The translations under genes were made by a program, and so were the position numbers. The notes below the pieces were generated by a model. That model did no database searches, was not told the origin of the DNA, and was given only the letters and a program-made list of their open reading frames with translations. From positions 1 through 33,983 of the forward strand of contig JAFDCJ010000103.1 of NCBI GenBank assembly GCA_019312835.1: a stretch of 33,983 nt of DNA, given 5' to 3'. How positions within the stretch are numbered: position 1 is the first letter of the stretch; each line of letters opens with the position of its first letter. The stretch comes from Deltaproteobacteria bacterium. Its GTDB lineage: Bacteria > Desulfobacterota > Desulfobacteria > Desulfobacterales > JAFDCJ01. Shown one piece after another: positions 1 through 9,278 of the stretch.

Positions 1-292
1 CTCCCCCGAACAGGCCCGGCGGTATTAGGAATCGTTCTCATTTACATTAAATTTCCAATGTGCTAACTTGGTTGACACTAAATTCGAAAAAGATTGAATT
101 CATAGCCGGAGCACTTATATTCCGAAAAAAGCCATTGCCAATTTTTGTGTAACACGTTACAGATGGTTGGTACTGAATCACCATCCCCTAACTGTAGAAA
201 TAAGAGGAATTTCTACTACTTGCATTATTAAGCGCCGTCAAGCAGTTCTATCTTCTTGCTGATGTCAGATTTATTCGCTCGAGGATCTGATT
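1..292. other. Noncoding leader of the ABC transporter genes
   Basis: No credible gene is seen in these 292 bases. A perfect -35-like TTGACA lies at 72-77, with a 4/6 match to a -10 box (TTGAAT, 94-99) at 16-nt spacing, so a promoter for the downstream permease is possible but weak. A short perfect inverted repeat has arms at 194-201 and 209-216 around a 7-nt loop; it could be an operator or chance. The region is more AT-rich than the genes that follow. Confidence 0.4.
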
Positions 293-991
293 ATGCCTGC
301 AGAAAAAATTCTATCAGAATCGCAAAATGACACCGGGCAGGTGCAACGGCAGGTCAAACTTCCGTTCTTAAAGTCGGTGGAAATCTCCATCAAAAGCATA
401 AAGGTCCGATTCTTCCGGTCACTCATCACCACCATGAGCCTGGTGTTGGCCGTTTCGTTTTTAAGTTTTGTGGGGGTCAGCAACGACATTGCCAACGGGA
501 TGCTTGCCAAGAAGGATCCGGAGTTGCGGCGGCAGCTGGAAAATTCCGGGTATGATCTCAAGCCGGGAGATCTTAGCGTGGGCAGCAGCCCCAAGCAACG
601 GTGGCTGGTCATCTTATCGCTGCTGGTTTGTGTCGTCGGGATCGTCAACGCCCAGTTAATGGCCGTGACGGAGCGTTTCCGGGAAATCGGAACCATGAAA
701 TGCTTAGGTGCCCTGGATCGATTCATCCTGCGCCTCTTTATCCTCGAGGCCGGTATACAGGGTTTGGCCGGCGCCGGGCTGGGTGCGCTGCTGGGAGCTG
801 TTTTTTCCCTGTTCAATGGTTGGTTGCGCTTTGGCCTCGAGTCGCTGAAGTCGATATCCCTGACCAGCCTGGTCGTTTCGATTCTGATTGCCACCGGCGT
901 CGGTTGCCTGTTGAGCCTGCTGGGTGTGTTTTATCCGGCTCTCATCGCGGCTCGAATGCAACCGGTGGAAGCGATGCGGGTGGAGCAATAA
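293..991 (+). CDS. FtsX/MacB-type ABC permease lacking a large extracellular domain
   Basis: This is a 232-aa inner-membrane permease. One membrane segment lies near residues 45-65, followed by an FtsX-like C-terminal core with segments near 102-122, 150-178 and 189-218. The cytoplasmic loop TERFREIGTMKCLGA (126-140) and the tail ARMQPVEAMR (220-229) are characteristic of the FtsX/MacB/LolC permease family. Only about 36 residues separate the first two membrane segments, where family members usually carry a periplasmic domain of roughly 200 residues. The ATG is preceded by GAGGATC at a suitable distance. The ATPase gene follows after about 190 bp, then a giant permease of the same fold, so a heteromeric transporter is inferred. 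Substrate unknown. Confidence 0.85.
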   Translation: MPAEKILSESQNDTGQVQRQVKLPFLKSVEISIKSIKVRFFRSLITTMSLVLAVSFLSFVGVSNDIANGMLAKKDPELRRQLENSGYDLKPGDLSVGSSPKQRWLVILSLLVCVVGIVNAQLMAVTERFREIGTMKCLGALDRFILRLFILEAGIQGLAGAGLGALLGAVFSLFNGWLRFGLESLKSISLTSLVVSILIATGVGCLLSLLGVFYPALIAARMQPVEAMRVEQ

Positions 992-1033
992 CAAGAATGT
1001 TGAAATCGGAATGCGGAATTCGGAAGCTGTCGG

Positions 1034-1113
1034 GATAGCTGACTTCGAGCGATAATATCATAACGCACGACTAATATACTAGAATCGAAGTAGTATTCGA
1101 TACTTCAGCTATC
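1034..1113. repeat. Intergenic inverted repeat, 'AGCTATCAGCTATGA' word family
   Basis: The spacer between the short permease and the ATPase contains GATAGCTGA (1034-1042) and its exact complement TCAGCTATC (1105-1113). The word continues on the right as repeated AGCTATCAGCTATGAACT units up to about 1139. A related word (AGCTTTGAGCTTTCAGCTT) reappears near 31831-31850. The left arm is short, so folding is less certain than for other repeats in this window. Confidence 0.5.
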
Positions 1114-1179
1114 AGCTATGAACTATCAGCTATGAGCTGGCACTGGAAGTGCCTCGGGTGAAACGACAAAGGAGATGCC

Positions 1180-1917
1180 ATGGCAGGGGCCGGCAGTATT
1201 GTTCGAGTTACGGGTGTTACCAAAGTATTTAAGCTCGGCAAGATCGACGTCCATGCTCTCAAGGGGATAGATCTTGAGATCGTCAAAGGTGACTATATTT
1301 CCATCATGGGGCCGTCCGGATCCGGCAAAAGCACCCTTTTTAACATGATCGGGGGCTTGGATAAACCGACTTCCGGCAAAGTCTTCATCGATGAGGTGGA
1401 CATTGCGCAACTGGATGCCTACGAGTTGGCCTGGCTGCGTTGCCGCAAAATAGGCTATATTTTTCAAACCTTTAACATTATTCAGGTTATGACCGCCCTG
1501 GAAAACGTGACCCTGCCAATGGTTTTTGCCGGCATGAACAATGACGCGGCCGTTGACAAAGGCATGGAGCTTCTCCATCTGGTTGGCCTGGGTGATCGTT
1601 TCAGCCATAAACCCTTTGAACTTTCCGGCGGCCAGCAGCAGCGCGTTGCCGTTGCCAGGGCGCTGGCCAATGATCCGGCAATCATCCTGGCCGACGAGCC
1701 CACCGGCAACCTGGATTTGACCACCGGGGAAGAGATCATCTCGCTGTTGAAACGGTTGAGCCAGGATCGCGGTGTAACGGTGATTTCGGCGACCCACGAT
1801 TTTAAAATGCTCAATGTTTCAGACCGGGTGATCTGGATCCGGGACGGCCGGGTCGACAAAATCGAGGACCGCGAAGAACTGTCGATTTCCATCGGTCAGA
1901 TTGGATCGAGGGAATAG
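1180..1917 (+). CDS. ABC transporter ATP-binding protein, LolD/MacB type
   Basis: This 245-aa cytoplasmic ATPase energises an FtsX-type ABC transporter. The nucleotide-binding motifs are complete: Walker A GPSGSGKST (44-52), Q-loop Gln96, signature LSGGQ (148-152), Walker B ending ILADEP (169-174) and switch His206. The segment AWLRCRKIGYIFQTFNI (84-100) is typical of the LolD/MacB/FtsE group that pairs with FtsX-fold permeases. A strong Shine-Dalgarno (AAAGGAG) precedes the ATG. It lies between the two permease genes, and the giant permease starts about 130 bp downstream, so it most likely drives both. LolD itself is an alternative name, but no LolC/E-type pair or lipoprotein context is present. 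Confidence 0.93.
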   Translation: MAGAGSIVRVTGVTKVFKLGKIDVHALKGIDLEIVKGDYISIMGPSGSGKSTLFNMIGGLDKPTSGKVFIDEVDIAQLDAYELAWLRCRKIGYIFQTFNIIQVMTALENVTLPMVFAGMNNDAAVDKGMELLHLVGLGDRFSHKPFELSGGQQQRVAVARALANDPAIILADEPTGNLDLTTGEEIISLLKRLSQDRGVTVISATHDFKMLNVSDRVIWIRDGRVDKIEDREELSISIGQIGSRE

Positions 1918-2048
1918 TTGCGGGTAACGAGTTGCCGGCGGCAGAGATCGGCGCAGGGTTGGTCACCGTGCCGACCGATGTCCCGTAACCGTTGAAGGCG
2001 CGATTGATTTTGTCACATCCGAATGCAACAATTAAGGTTGTTATAAAA

Positions 2049-5000
2049 ATGAAAAAAAGACGTCTGACATATCAATTACCAACGGATGGTGATGGTATTG
2101 ACGGCATACCGGCATTGAATCTTCGGTTCAACCGTCGCGCCACGCGCACCGCGCGGCCCGGAACCCGCCACTTTTTGTTTCTCTTCCTATCACTGTTACT
2201 GTTAAATTGGCTGTTACCGGCGACCGACGCCCTGGCAGCGCCCAACGAACCGGAGGCCTTCAAAGAAACAATCTTGCGGCTGTCTTCTTTTGGAGACCGC
2301 AGCACAGGCTCCGACGGTAACCGGGAAGCCGCAGCCTATATCAAGGAACGGTTCGAACAACTTGGCTTTGAGACCGTTGGGACCCACGAATTTGCGGTTC
2401 CCGTCTTGCAGGATGAAAAAAGCACCATCAGCATACCTGGCCGCGTGGAAGCACTGCCTATCCGACCGCTGTGGGGTAACGCGGTTACGCCTCAAACCAT
2501 TGCGCCTCCCGGAATTAAAGCCCCGCTGGTCTATGTCGGCCGGGGCGACCTGCACGATCTTAACGGCAAGGCCATCGAGGGCGGCATCATCCTGATGGAG
2601 TTTGATTCCGGTAAAAACTGGCTGCATGTTGCCAATCTGGGTGCCAAGGCCTTAATATACGTGGATCGCGGGACATCATCCCGAGTCCGGTTTGAAGAGA
2701 AGTTTGAGCTTTCGCCCATTCAATTTCCCCGTTTCTGGATGCCGGCCAGGCAGCTCGAGGATTTGTTCCCCGGCTTTGAAACCAGGCCGGCCGGCCGGCT
2801 GGCCGAAAACGTCAACCTGGTATCGAAAACAAGCTGGCGCAACCTTATCACCCAAAATGTGTACGCCATTGTTCCCGGAGCCGATCCCGATCTCAAGGAG
2901 CAATCGGTGATGGTGGAGGCGTTTTACGACAGCACCGCCTGGGTTGCCGGCCTGTCGCCCGGAGCCGATGAAGCCTTGAGCGTCGCCACCCTTTTGAATC
3001 TGGCGTGGTATCTAAGGGATCATCCTCCCGGCCGGACGGTTGTTCTGGTTGCCACCAGTGGACGTGCCCAGACGCTGGCCGGGATGCGTGAATTGATGTG
3101 GAGCCTGACGACACGGTCCAAAATCCAGCGCGAAATGAAGCGCGATTTGCAGGCCCTGGTAAAAAAATCACGCAAAACCATTACCGCATTGGAGCAGGCC
3201 GCATTTGAGCCGGCAGATCCGGATGACGCGGCTGCGCAGGAGCGTCAAAGCCTGATCAAGGCGGCTCTGGAAGAACGTATAAAGACGGTATCCGATCATC
3301 TTTCACGCCGCTTGATATGGCTGCGAATGCGGGCGAAAGCGATCCAGAACCAGGCGCTCATTGACCAGCTGGCCGCTGAACGGATGCTGCTGCGGCGGCT
3401 GGTGTGGAAGCCGGCCTACACGAATTTACTGCCCGACGAGCGACAGATGCTCACCCGCCTGGTGCCTGAGGCAATTGAAGACCAAAAAGCCATTCTCGCC
3501 GATGCCAAAAATCAGCTGGACCTGTTGGCCAGTGCCAGGGCGTTTCGCGGCGAGGTCAAAGTCTTCGATCTGACAGCGGCGGTATCGCTTCATCTATCCA
3601 GCCACGGCGACGGGTTCGGTGCCTTTAATTATGGCTGGCAGTATCCGTTTCGAGAGAGGATTAACCGCACGGGGGCCTATGCACTGCTCGACGAGGTCCT
3701 GCGGGCCGGGGCGCTGAAGGTTGAAAACGCCACCGGCGACCAGGGCATTTACAAGGATACCCTGCGGCCGAGCCGGCGACGTTCATGGCAGAGTTATTTT
3801 CTGGATCGTCCGGCTCTGGGCGGCGAAGTTACCGCCCTGGCCGGAATTCACGGGTTGACCTTTGTTACCACCCATGATGCCCGATCGGCCTGGGGCACGC
3901 CCGGCGACACCCCTGATGGCGTCAATTTTGAATTCGCCTTAAAACAGAATGCGGTTGTGGCCGGCCTGGTTCAGCATCTGGCCGGTGCGCCCCAAATCCA
4001 TGAAGGTGTGTTCCCCCGCAACGGGATCAGTGAAATCAACGGCAACGCCAAGTTTTTGCGCCACGGAGAGCTGTTTGCGGACAAGCCCGCGCCGGGATCG
4101 GTGCTGCTGTGCTACCAGGGACCGGCCCGCCATTACGCCATCGTGGACCACATGGGCAAATTTCACCTGCGGGGCCTGGCCGACAAGAAACACAGTTACC
4201 ACAAAGTGATTTTCGAGGGGTATAAATTTGACGATGTCACCGGCAAGGTCATGTGGACCATCGACAAAGAGCAAACCGGTAAAAACTCTTACCGGGTGAA
4301 AATGTTTCGCCGTCACATGGAGACCGATCTGATCATGTTCGCCAGCAAGGGCATAACCCTGTTCGATCTTCTTGAGCCGCGCACATTTCGTTATCTTCAC
4401 AAAGGCAATGTAATTGACGGCCGGCGTGAGGCCGACCCCCTGCGATATTTTTACAGCCGCCTGGACACCTGGATTTCCTATTACCGCGATGCATCCAGCA
4501 TCACCACCATTTTTTTAGAGGACGGCACCCCGTTGAAGCTGACCCTGTCGGACAGTGTGCTGCGCAAGAAATTGATTTTGTTGAACGCCACCAAAGACAA
4601 CCCCCAGGGCAGCGGTTACATGGTGGAAAACTGGCCGGTTTTACATCGCACGGCGTATAGGGTCGCTCGGGATATCTGGACCCTGCTGACACCGCGCATT
4701 GAAAACCTTGAAAAACGTGGGATTTTCAACGAACGCATCCGCAATCTTCAACAGGCCGGGATCAAACAGCTGGAGCGGGCGGAGACCGCTTTGGCAAAAC
4801 AGCAGTATGACCAGTTTTTCGAAGCCACCGCCCGTTCATGGGCGCTTTCCAGCCGGGTTTACGACGATGTCGAGAAAACCCAGAAAGACGTCCTTTACGG
4901 CGTGCTGTTTTACATTGCCCTGTTTGTCCCCTTTGCCTTCTGCCTCGAACGCCTGCTGTTTTCCTATTCCAATATTTACAAGCGGATCGTCGCTTTTATC

Positions 5001-7028
5001 GGCATCCTGGTATTGTTGATCATCATCATCTATAATGTTCATCCTGCTTTCCGACTGGCATACAGTCCCATGGTTGTCATCCTGGCGTTCTTTATTATGG
5101 GATTGTCGCTCATCGTAACGCTGATCATCTTTTTTCGCTTTGAAGACGAAATGGCCGGGTTGCAGACCCATGCCCAGCTGATTCAATCCGGCGAAATCGG
5201 GCGTTGGAAGGCGTTTGTAGCGGCGTTTCTGCTGGGCGTCAGCAACCTGAGGCGCCGCCGTCTGCGCACCGCGCTGACCTGTGCCACCCTGGTCATCCTG
5301 ACGTTTACCATCATGAGCTTTACCTCGGCCAAATCCCTGCGGCTGCATGCGCGGGTGTTATATGACAGCCAGGCGGCCTACCAAGGTTTTCTGTTAAAAA
5401 ACGTAAACTGGAGGAGTCTGCCGCCGGAGGCCTTTGGCCGCATTGAGAATTCCTTTGGGGATCAGGCGATGGCCGTCCCCCGCGTTTGGCTGGAAGATGA
5501 GGACCGCACGCGTTCGACCAGAGTACCCGTGTATGCAAACGGCCGGGCTTTTGAAGCCCAGGGGATGGTGGGGCTTGCAGCCGAAGAGGCCCTTGTCTCC
5601 GGACTCGACGCCATTCTTTTGGCCGGGCGCTGGTTGAGGCCGGACGATGACCAGGCGGTGCTTTTGCCGCGGCGCATGGCCGAGCAGCTGAACATCGATC
5701 TTGCCCAAAACCCGGACCAGAACGTCTCGCTCTGGGGAATGCCCTTTAAGGTTGTCGGTATCTTCTCCGGCAGTAAATTGCAGGCGAGCAACGACTTGGA
5801 CGGCGAGCCATTGACGCCGGTAATCTTTCCACGGGAAATGTCATCGGAGTTGACCGAGGTGGAAGAAGAAGCAATGGAATCCGGCGATGATGTGAGGGAA
5901 TTTCAAAGCCGCTATCAGCACATTGCCGGAGATCTGACCCTCATCGTACCCTACCGCTTTTTGCTGGCGGCGGGGGGACATTTAAAGGGTGTGGCCGTCC
6001 ATCCCCGCAACCCGGATACCGTTGAAGAAACCGCCCGGGACCTGATCGATCGGTTTGGGCTGTCCCTTTTCAGCGGGGAGCCTGACGGTACCTACCTCTA
6101 CCACGCCAGTGACAGTATGAGCTACAGCGGGGTCCCCAATATTATAATCCCGCTGATTATCTCGGTTTTCATTGTTTTGAACACCATGATCGGCAGTGTT
6201 TATGAACGCAAGCGCGAGATTGGGATTTATACCTCGGTTGGACTGGCCCCTTCGCACGTGTCGTTTCTCTTTATTGCCGAGGCCATGGCCTTTGCCGTTC
6301 TCAGCGTGGTATTCGGTTATCTGCTGGCCCAGGTTACGGCCAAGCTCTTTGCCGAAACAGCCCTATGGTCAGGGATCACCGTAAATTATTCATCCATGTC
6401 GGGTGTTGCGGCCATGGTCCTGGTAATAGGGGTTGTGCTGGTTTCGGTGATCTACCCGTCCAAAGTAGCCGGTGAAATTGCAATGCCGGATATCAATCGG
6501 ACCTGGACGCTTCCGCCGGCCCGCGGCAATGAGCTCGAAATGACCCTGCCTTTCCTGATGACCTATCAAGAGCATCGCAGTATCGGCGGATTTTTATTTG
6601 AATATGTGGACGGGCACAGGGATATTACCCACGGTATGTTTTCAACGGCCGATATCGAATTCGCATTTGTCTGCCAAAGCCCGCCCGGCTTGGCTCAAAC
6701 CGCCTCCGACTGCCAGGAAGACAATTGTGACCACGAGCAGTGTCTGCAGATCAGATCCCGTGTCTGGCTGGCGCCGTTTGATTTCGGCATCATGCAGCAG
6801 GTCGAGATCCAGTTCAAGCGTGCGGCTACCGAGCCCGGTTTTCTTGAAATAACGATTCGCTTGAATCGAGAAACCGGCGAAGCCAACGCCTGGCACCGGA
6901 TCAACAAGACCTTTCTCAATGAGATTCGCAAGCAATTGCTCATCTGGCGCTCCTTTGACGACCCCACCAAGGCCGAATACGAAGCCCTGCTGATTGATGC
7001 TGAAAAAAAATTAGGGCTGGTTGAATAG
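2049..7028 (+). CDS. Giant ABC permease with degenerate M28-peptidase-like extracytoplasmic domain
   Basis: A protein of about 1659 aa. Residues 40-62 form a signal-anchor-like helix. A PA-like segment (about 158-206) and an M28-aminopeptidase-like segment (about 266-351) follow. In the latter, the family's metal-binding His-x-Asp appears as AFYDS (His replaced by Phe), GADE keeps its Asp, and the usual Glu-Glu pair is absent, so peptidase activity is unlikely. Three membrane helices lie near 948-969, 979-995 and 1008-1029. An FtsX/MacB permease unit follows, with helices near 1078-1094, 1364-1381, 1406-1427 and 1451-1469 and the loop YERKREIGIYTSVGL. The C-terminal ~190 residues are soluble, with four Cys in 24 residues. 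The ATG at 2049 was chosen because AAGG lies 11 nt upstream; a TTG at 1992 is in frame without a ribosome site. Likely partner of the preceding ATPase; substrate unknown. Confidence 0.85.
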   Translation: MKKRRLTYQLPTDGDGIDGIPALNLRFNRRATRTARPGTRHFLFLFLSLLLLNWLLPATDALAAPNEPEAFKETILRLSSFGDRSTGSDGNREAAAYIKERFEQLGFETVGTHEFAVPVLQDEKSTISIPGRVEALPIRPLWGNAVTPQTIAPPGIKAPLVYVGRGDLHDLNGKAIEGGIILMEFDSGKNWLHVANLGAKALIYVDRGTSSRVRFEEKFELSPIQFPRFWMPARQLEDLFPGFETRPAGRLAENVNLVSKTSWRNLITQNVYAIVPGADPDLKEQSVMVEAFYDSTAWVAGLSPGADEALSVATLLNLAWYLRDHPPGRTVVLVATSGRAQTLAGMRELMWSLTTRSKIQREMKRDLQALVKKSRKTITALEQAAFEPADPDDAAAQERQSLIKAALEERIKTVSDHLSRRLIWLRMRAKAIQNQALIDQLAAERMLLRRLVWKPAYTNLLPDERQMLTRLVPEAIEDQKAILADAKNQLDLLASARAFRGEVKVFDLTAAVSLHLSSHGDGFGAFNYGWQYPFRERINRTGAYALLDEVLRAGALKVENATGDQGIYKDTLRPSRRRSWQSYFLDRPALGGEVTALAGIHGLTFVTTHDARSAWGTPGDTPDGVNFEFALKQNAVVAGLVQHLAGAPQIHEGVFPRNGISEINGNAKFLRHGELFADKPAPGSVLLCYQGPARHYAIVDHMGKFHLRGLADKKHSYHKVIFEGYKFDDVTGKVMWTIDKEQTGKNSYRVKMFRRHMETDLIMFASKGITLFDLLEPRTFRYLHKGNVIDGRREADPLRYFYSRLDTWISYYRDASSITTIFLEDGTPLKLTLSDSVLRKKLILLNATKDNPQGSGYMVENWPVLHRTAYRVARDIWTLLTPRIENLEKRGIFNERIRNLQQAGIKQLERAETALAKQQYDQFFEATARSWALSSRVYDDVEKTQKDVLYGVLFYIALFVPFAFCLERLLFSYSNIYKRIVAFIGILVLLIIIIYNVHPAFRLAYSPMVVILAFFIMGLSLIVTLIIFFRFEDEMAGLQTHAQLIQSGEIGRWKAFVAAFLLGVSNLRRRRLRTALTCATLVILTFTIMSFTSAKSLRLHARVLYDSQAAYQGFLLKNVNWRSLPPEAFGRIENSFGDQAMAVPRVWLEDEDRTRSTRVPVYANGRAFEAQGMVGLAAEEALVSGLDAILLAGRWLRPDDDQAVLLPRRMAEQLNIDLAQNPDQNVSLWGMPFKVVGIFSGSKLQASNDLDGEPLTPVIFPREMSSELTEVEEEAMESGDDVREFQSRYQHIAGDLTLIVPYRFLLAAGGHLKGVAVHPRNPDTVEETARDLIDRFGLSLFSGEPDGTYLYHASDSMSYSGVPNIIIPLIISVFIVLNTMIGSVYERKREIGIYTSVGLAPSHVSFLFIAEAMAFAVLSVVFGYLLAQVTAKLFAETALWSGITVNYSSMSGVAAMVLVIGVVLVSVIYPSKVAGEIAMPDINRTWTLPPARGNELEMTLPFLMTYQEHRSIGGFLFEYVDGHRDITHGMFSTADIEFAFVCQSPPGLAQTASDCQEDNCDHEQCLQIRSRVWLAPFDFGIMQQVEIQFKRAATEPGFLEITIRLNRETGEANAWHRINKTFLNEIRKQLLIWRSFDDPTKAEYEALLIDAEKKLGLVE

Positions 7029-7125
7029 TTGGTTTTAGTTAAATAGGAAATTGGTCAAATAGAAAAATAGTTGCATATAAAAACCCGGCACCTGCGATCT
7101 GACACCTGAAACCTTAAGAATTTAT

Positions 7126-9168
7126 ATGGAAACCGAAAACCAGCGGAACATCACTAGCCGTCAATCCCAACCAGAAGCGGAACCAACAGCCTCCGGCCAC
7201 CGAATCCGGCTGCGCGCCATTTTGCTGGGCTGCGCTCTGGCCCTTGCGATCTGCCTGATTACACCCTTTAACAATGCCTACCGGCAGGGGACGCCCCTGG
7301 CGGGCGGACATTTTCCCCTGGCCCCGTTTTATTTTTTCATGTGGCTGGCGATAGTTACCGTTTTCATTCGATGGCTGTTCAAGGGCCGGAATCTGCTGAC
7401 CGGCAAAGAACTGCTGGTGACCTGGGCCCTGATGGTGCTGCTGTCCGGGATTGCCTGGACCGGGTTGGCGCGGACTTTTTTCATTAACATAACCGCCCCC
7501 TATCACTTCGCATCGGTCGAGAATCGCTGGGAGGAAGTGTTATACCCGCTTTTGCCCAAAAGCTGGTATCCCCAGAGTCAGGAAGCGATCGCCGAATTTT
7601 ATAACGGCGTGACCGGGGGCAGGCAGATGGGCTGGCTGGAGGTTTTAGGCCAGATCCCCTGGGACGCCTGGCTGGTGCCACTGGTCGGCTGGGCCGGTTT
7701 CGTCCTGCTGTGTTATATCGTAATTGCCTGCGTGGTCAGCCTGTTGAGCAAACAGGGCCTTTACAACGAACGCATGAATTTTCCGCTGTTGCGGGTTCCG
7801 CTGTTGATGCAGGAAGCCATCGACAACAACGAGCTGGGGCAGTTTTTTGCCAATCGATTCTTGCTGGCCGGGCTCCTTATACCGGTATGCCTGCATTTGA
7901 TGAACGGGCTTAATTTTTACAACCCCTCCATTCCGTCGATTCCCACGTTGATCCTGGCCGGAAAATATTTTCCGAAACACGGCTTTTTTTCAGGCTTTTA
8001 CAAGCTGAAAATCTATATTTACCCGGCCTTCATCGGCTTTGCCTTTTTAACTTCCAAGCAGATATCCTTTTCTTTCTGGTTGTTCTATATTGTCGGTGCG
8101 GTGCTCATCGGTTTTTTGTTCTCTTTAGGTTTGAATATACCGGAAGCCGCCCTGGGCGTTACCTTCGGCCCAACCCTCTCCCGGCCCGAGGAAATGCAGA
8201 TGGTCGGTGCCTATCTGGTGTTCTTTGTCTTTCTGGCCTGGCTGGCCCGGTTTCATTTTCTTGATATTCTGCAAAAAGGGTTTGGCCTTAAAGAAGATAA
8301 AGATGCAGAGCAGGAATGGCTGTCGACCCGGCTGGCTTTCTGGGGGGCCGTCGGCGGCGGGCTGGCCATCGTCGCCTGGTGCCACTATTTCGGACTGCCG
8401 TTTTTGTTTTCCTTTCTGGTGGTGGGGGCGTTTTTCCTGTTCACCCTGGTGGCCACCCGGGTGATTTGCCAGGGTGGAATTGCCTATTTTACGCTGACGG
8501 CTGCGCCCCTTGACGGCGTCATTGCTTTTTTTGGCACCCGATTTTTCTCAGGGGTTGGCCTTGTGGTCGCCGGCGTGGTTCAAAAATTGCTCTTTGTCGA
8601 TTTACGCGAGTCGCTGATGGCCTCCCTGCTGCATGCGCGCAAGGTTACCGACAAGACCACGAATAACCGCCGGATCTTCACGGTGATCATGCTAACCCTG
8701 GTTGCGGGGGTCGTTGTGTCCTTTCTGGCCATGCTGGTGCTTTGCTACAAATTCGGCGTGCGCGAACTCGGTCTGGACTGGGCCACCCGGACAACCGTGG
8801 CTGTCTACGATGACATCTACAGCCTTATCGAATCCCCCGCCGAACCCAGCCAGTGGGTTACGATATTCACCCTTGCCGGCGCCGTTGTGATGCTGTTGCT
8901 GGTGATCTGCTACCACCGGTTTTACTGGTGGCCGATCCATCCCATCGGTTATCTGACCGCCTACAGCTCCGCCATGCGAATTCTCTGGTTCAGCTTCTTC
9001 ATCGGCTGGCTTTTCAATGCCTTGTGCATACGTTACGGCGGCGTGATGTTGTTTAAAAAGCTGCGCAATTTTTTTATCGGATTGGTCATCGGAGATTTTC
9101 TCATGGCCGGTTCCTGGGCCATCTATGGGCTGTTTAGTTATTCCAGCTATCTGGTGCTGCCGAACTGA
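7126..9168 (+). CDS. DUF6785/DUF6784 polytopic membrane protein, OPT-like
   Basis: A 680-aa inner-membrane protein with about a dozen hydrophobic helices. The N-terminal part (about 30-580) matches my memory of the DUF6785 family. The tail from about residue 600, beginning WWPIHPIGY and containing RYGG and KKLRNFF, matches DUF6784. The segment NERMNFPLLRVPLLM (214-228) corresponds to VEKLPFPMAPVAALG in the next gene and to the Pro-rich signature of OPT-superfamily oligopeptide transporters. An extracytoplasmic loop near 125-180 is rich in Trp and Pro. It lies about 100 bp after the giant ABC permease and about 110 bp before the OPT-like gene, same strand. Transport of a peptide-like substrate is inferred from the fold only. 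Confidence 0.75.
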   Translation: METENQRNITSRQSQPEAEPTASGHRIRLRAILLGCALALAICLITPFNNAYRQGTPLAGGHFPLAPFYFFMWLAIVTVFIRWLFKGRNLLTGKELLVTWALMVLLSGIAWTGLARTFFINITAPYHFASVENRWEEVLYPLLPKSWYPQSQEAIAEFYNGVTGGRQMGWLEVLGQIPWDAWLVPLVGWAGFVLLCYIVIACVVSLLSKQGLYNERMNFPLLRVPLLMQEAIDNNELGQFFANRFLLAGLLIPVCLHLMNGLNFYNPSIPSIPTLILAGKYFPKHGFFSGFYKLKIYIYPAFIGFAFLTSKQISFSFWLFYIVGAVLIGFLFSLGLNIPEAALGVTFGPTLSRPEEMQMVGAYLVFFVFLAWLARFHFLDILQKGFGLKEDKDAEQEWLSTRLAFWGAVGGGLAIVAWCHYFGLPFLFSFLVVGAFFLFTLVATRVICQGGIAYFTLTAAPLDGVIAFFGTRFFSGVGLVVAGVVQKLLFVDLRESLMASLLHARKVTDKTTNNRRIFTVIMLTLVAGVVVSFLAMLVLCYKFGVRELGLDWATRTTVAVYDDIYSLIESPAEPSQWVTIFTLAGAVVMLLLVICYHRFYWWPIHPIGYLTAYSSAMRILWFSFFIGWLFNALCIRYGGVMLFKKLRNFFIGLVIGDFLMAGSWAIYGLFSYSSYLVLPN

Positions 9169-9278
9169 CGCTGGTTATTGGTTATTTGTTATTCGTCAAT
9201 GGAAGCCTTTTCAGACCGCATGTGTTTTGAGGTGTCTTCCAAATAATCAATAACTATTAACAATGAACGGATAATTGA

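Noticed and set aside
293-991. The short permease as a truncated pseudogene of a MacB-like protein
   Set aside because: It has its own ribosome site, all four core helices and an intact C-terminus; loss of the outer domain without frameshift looks like a natural architecture, though truncation is not excluded.
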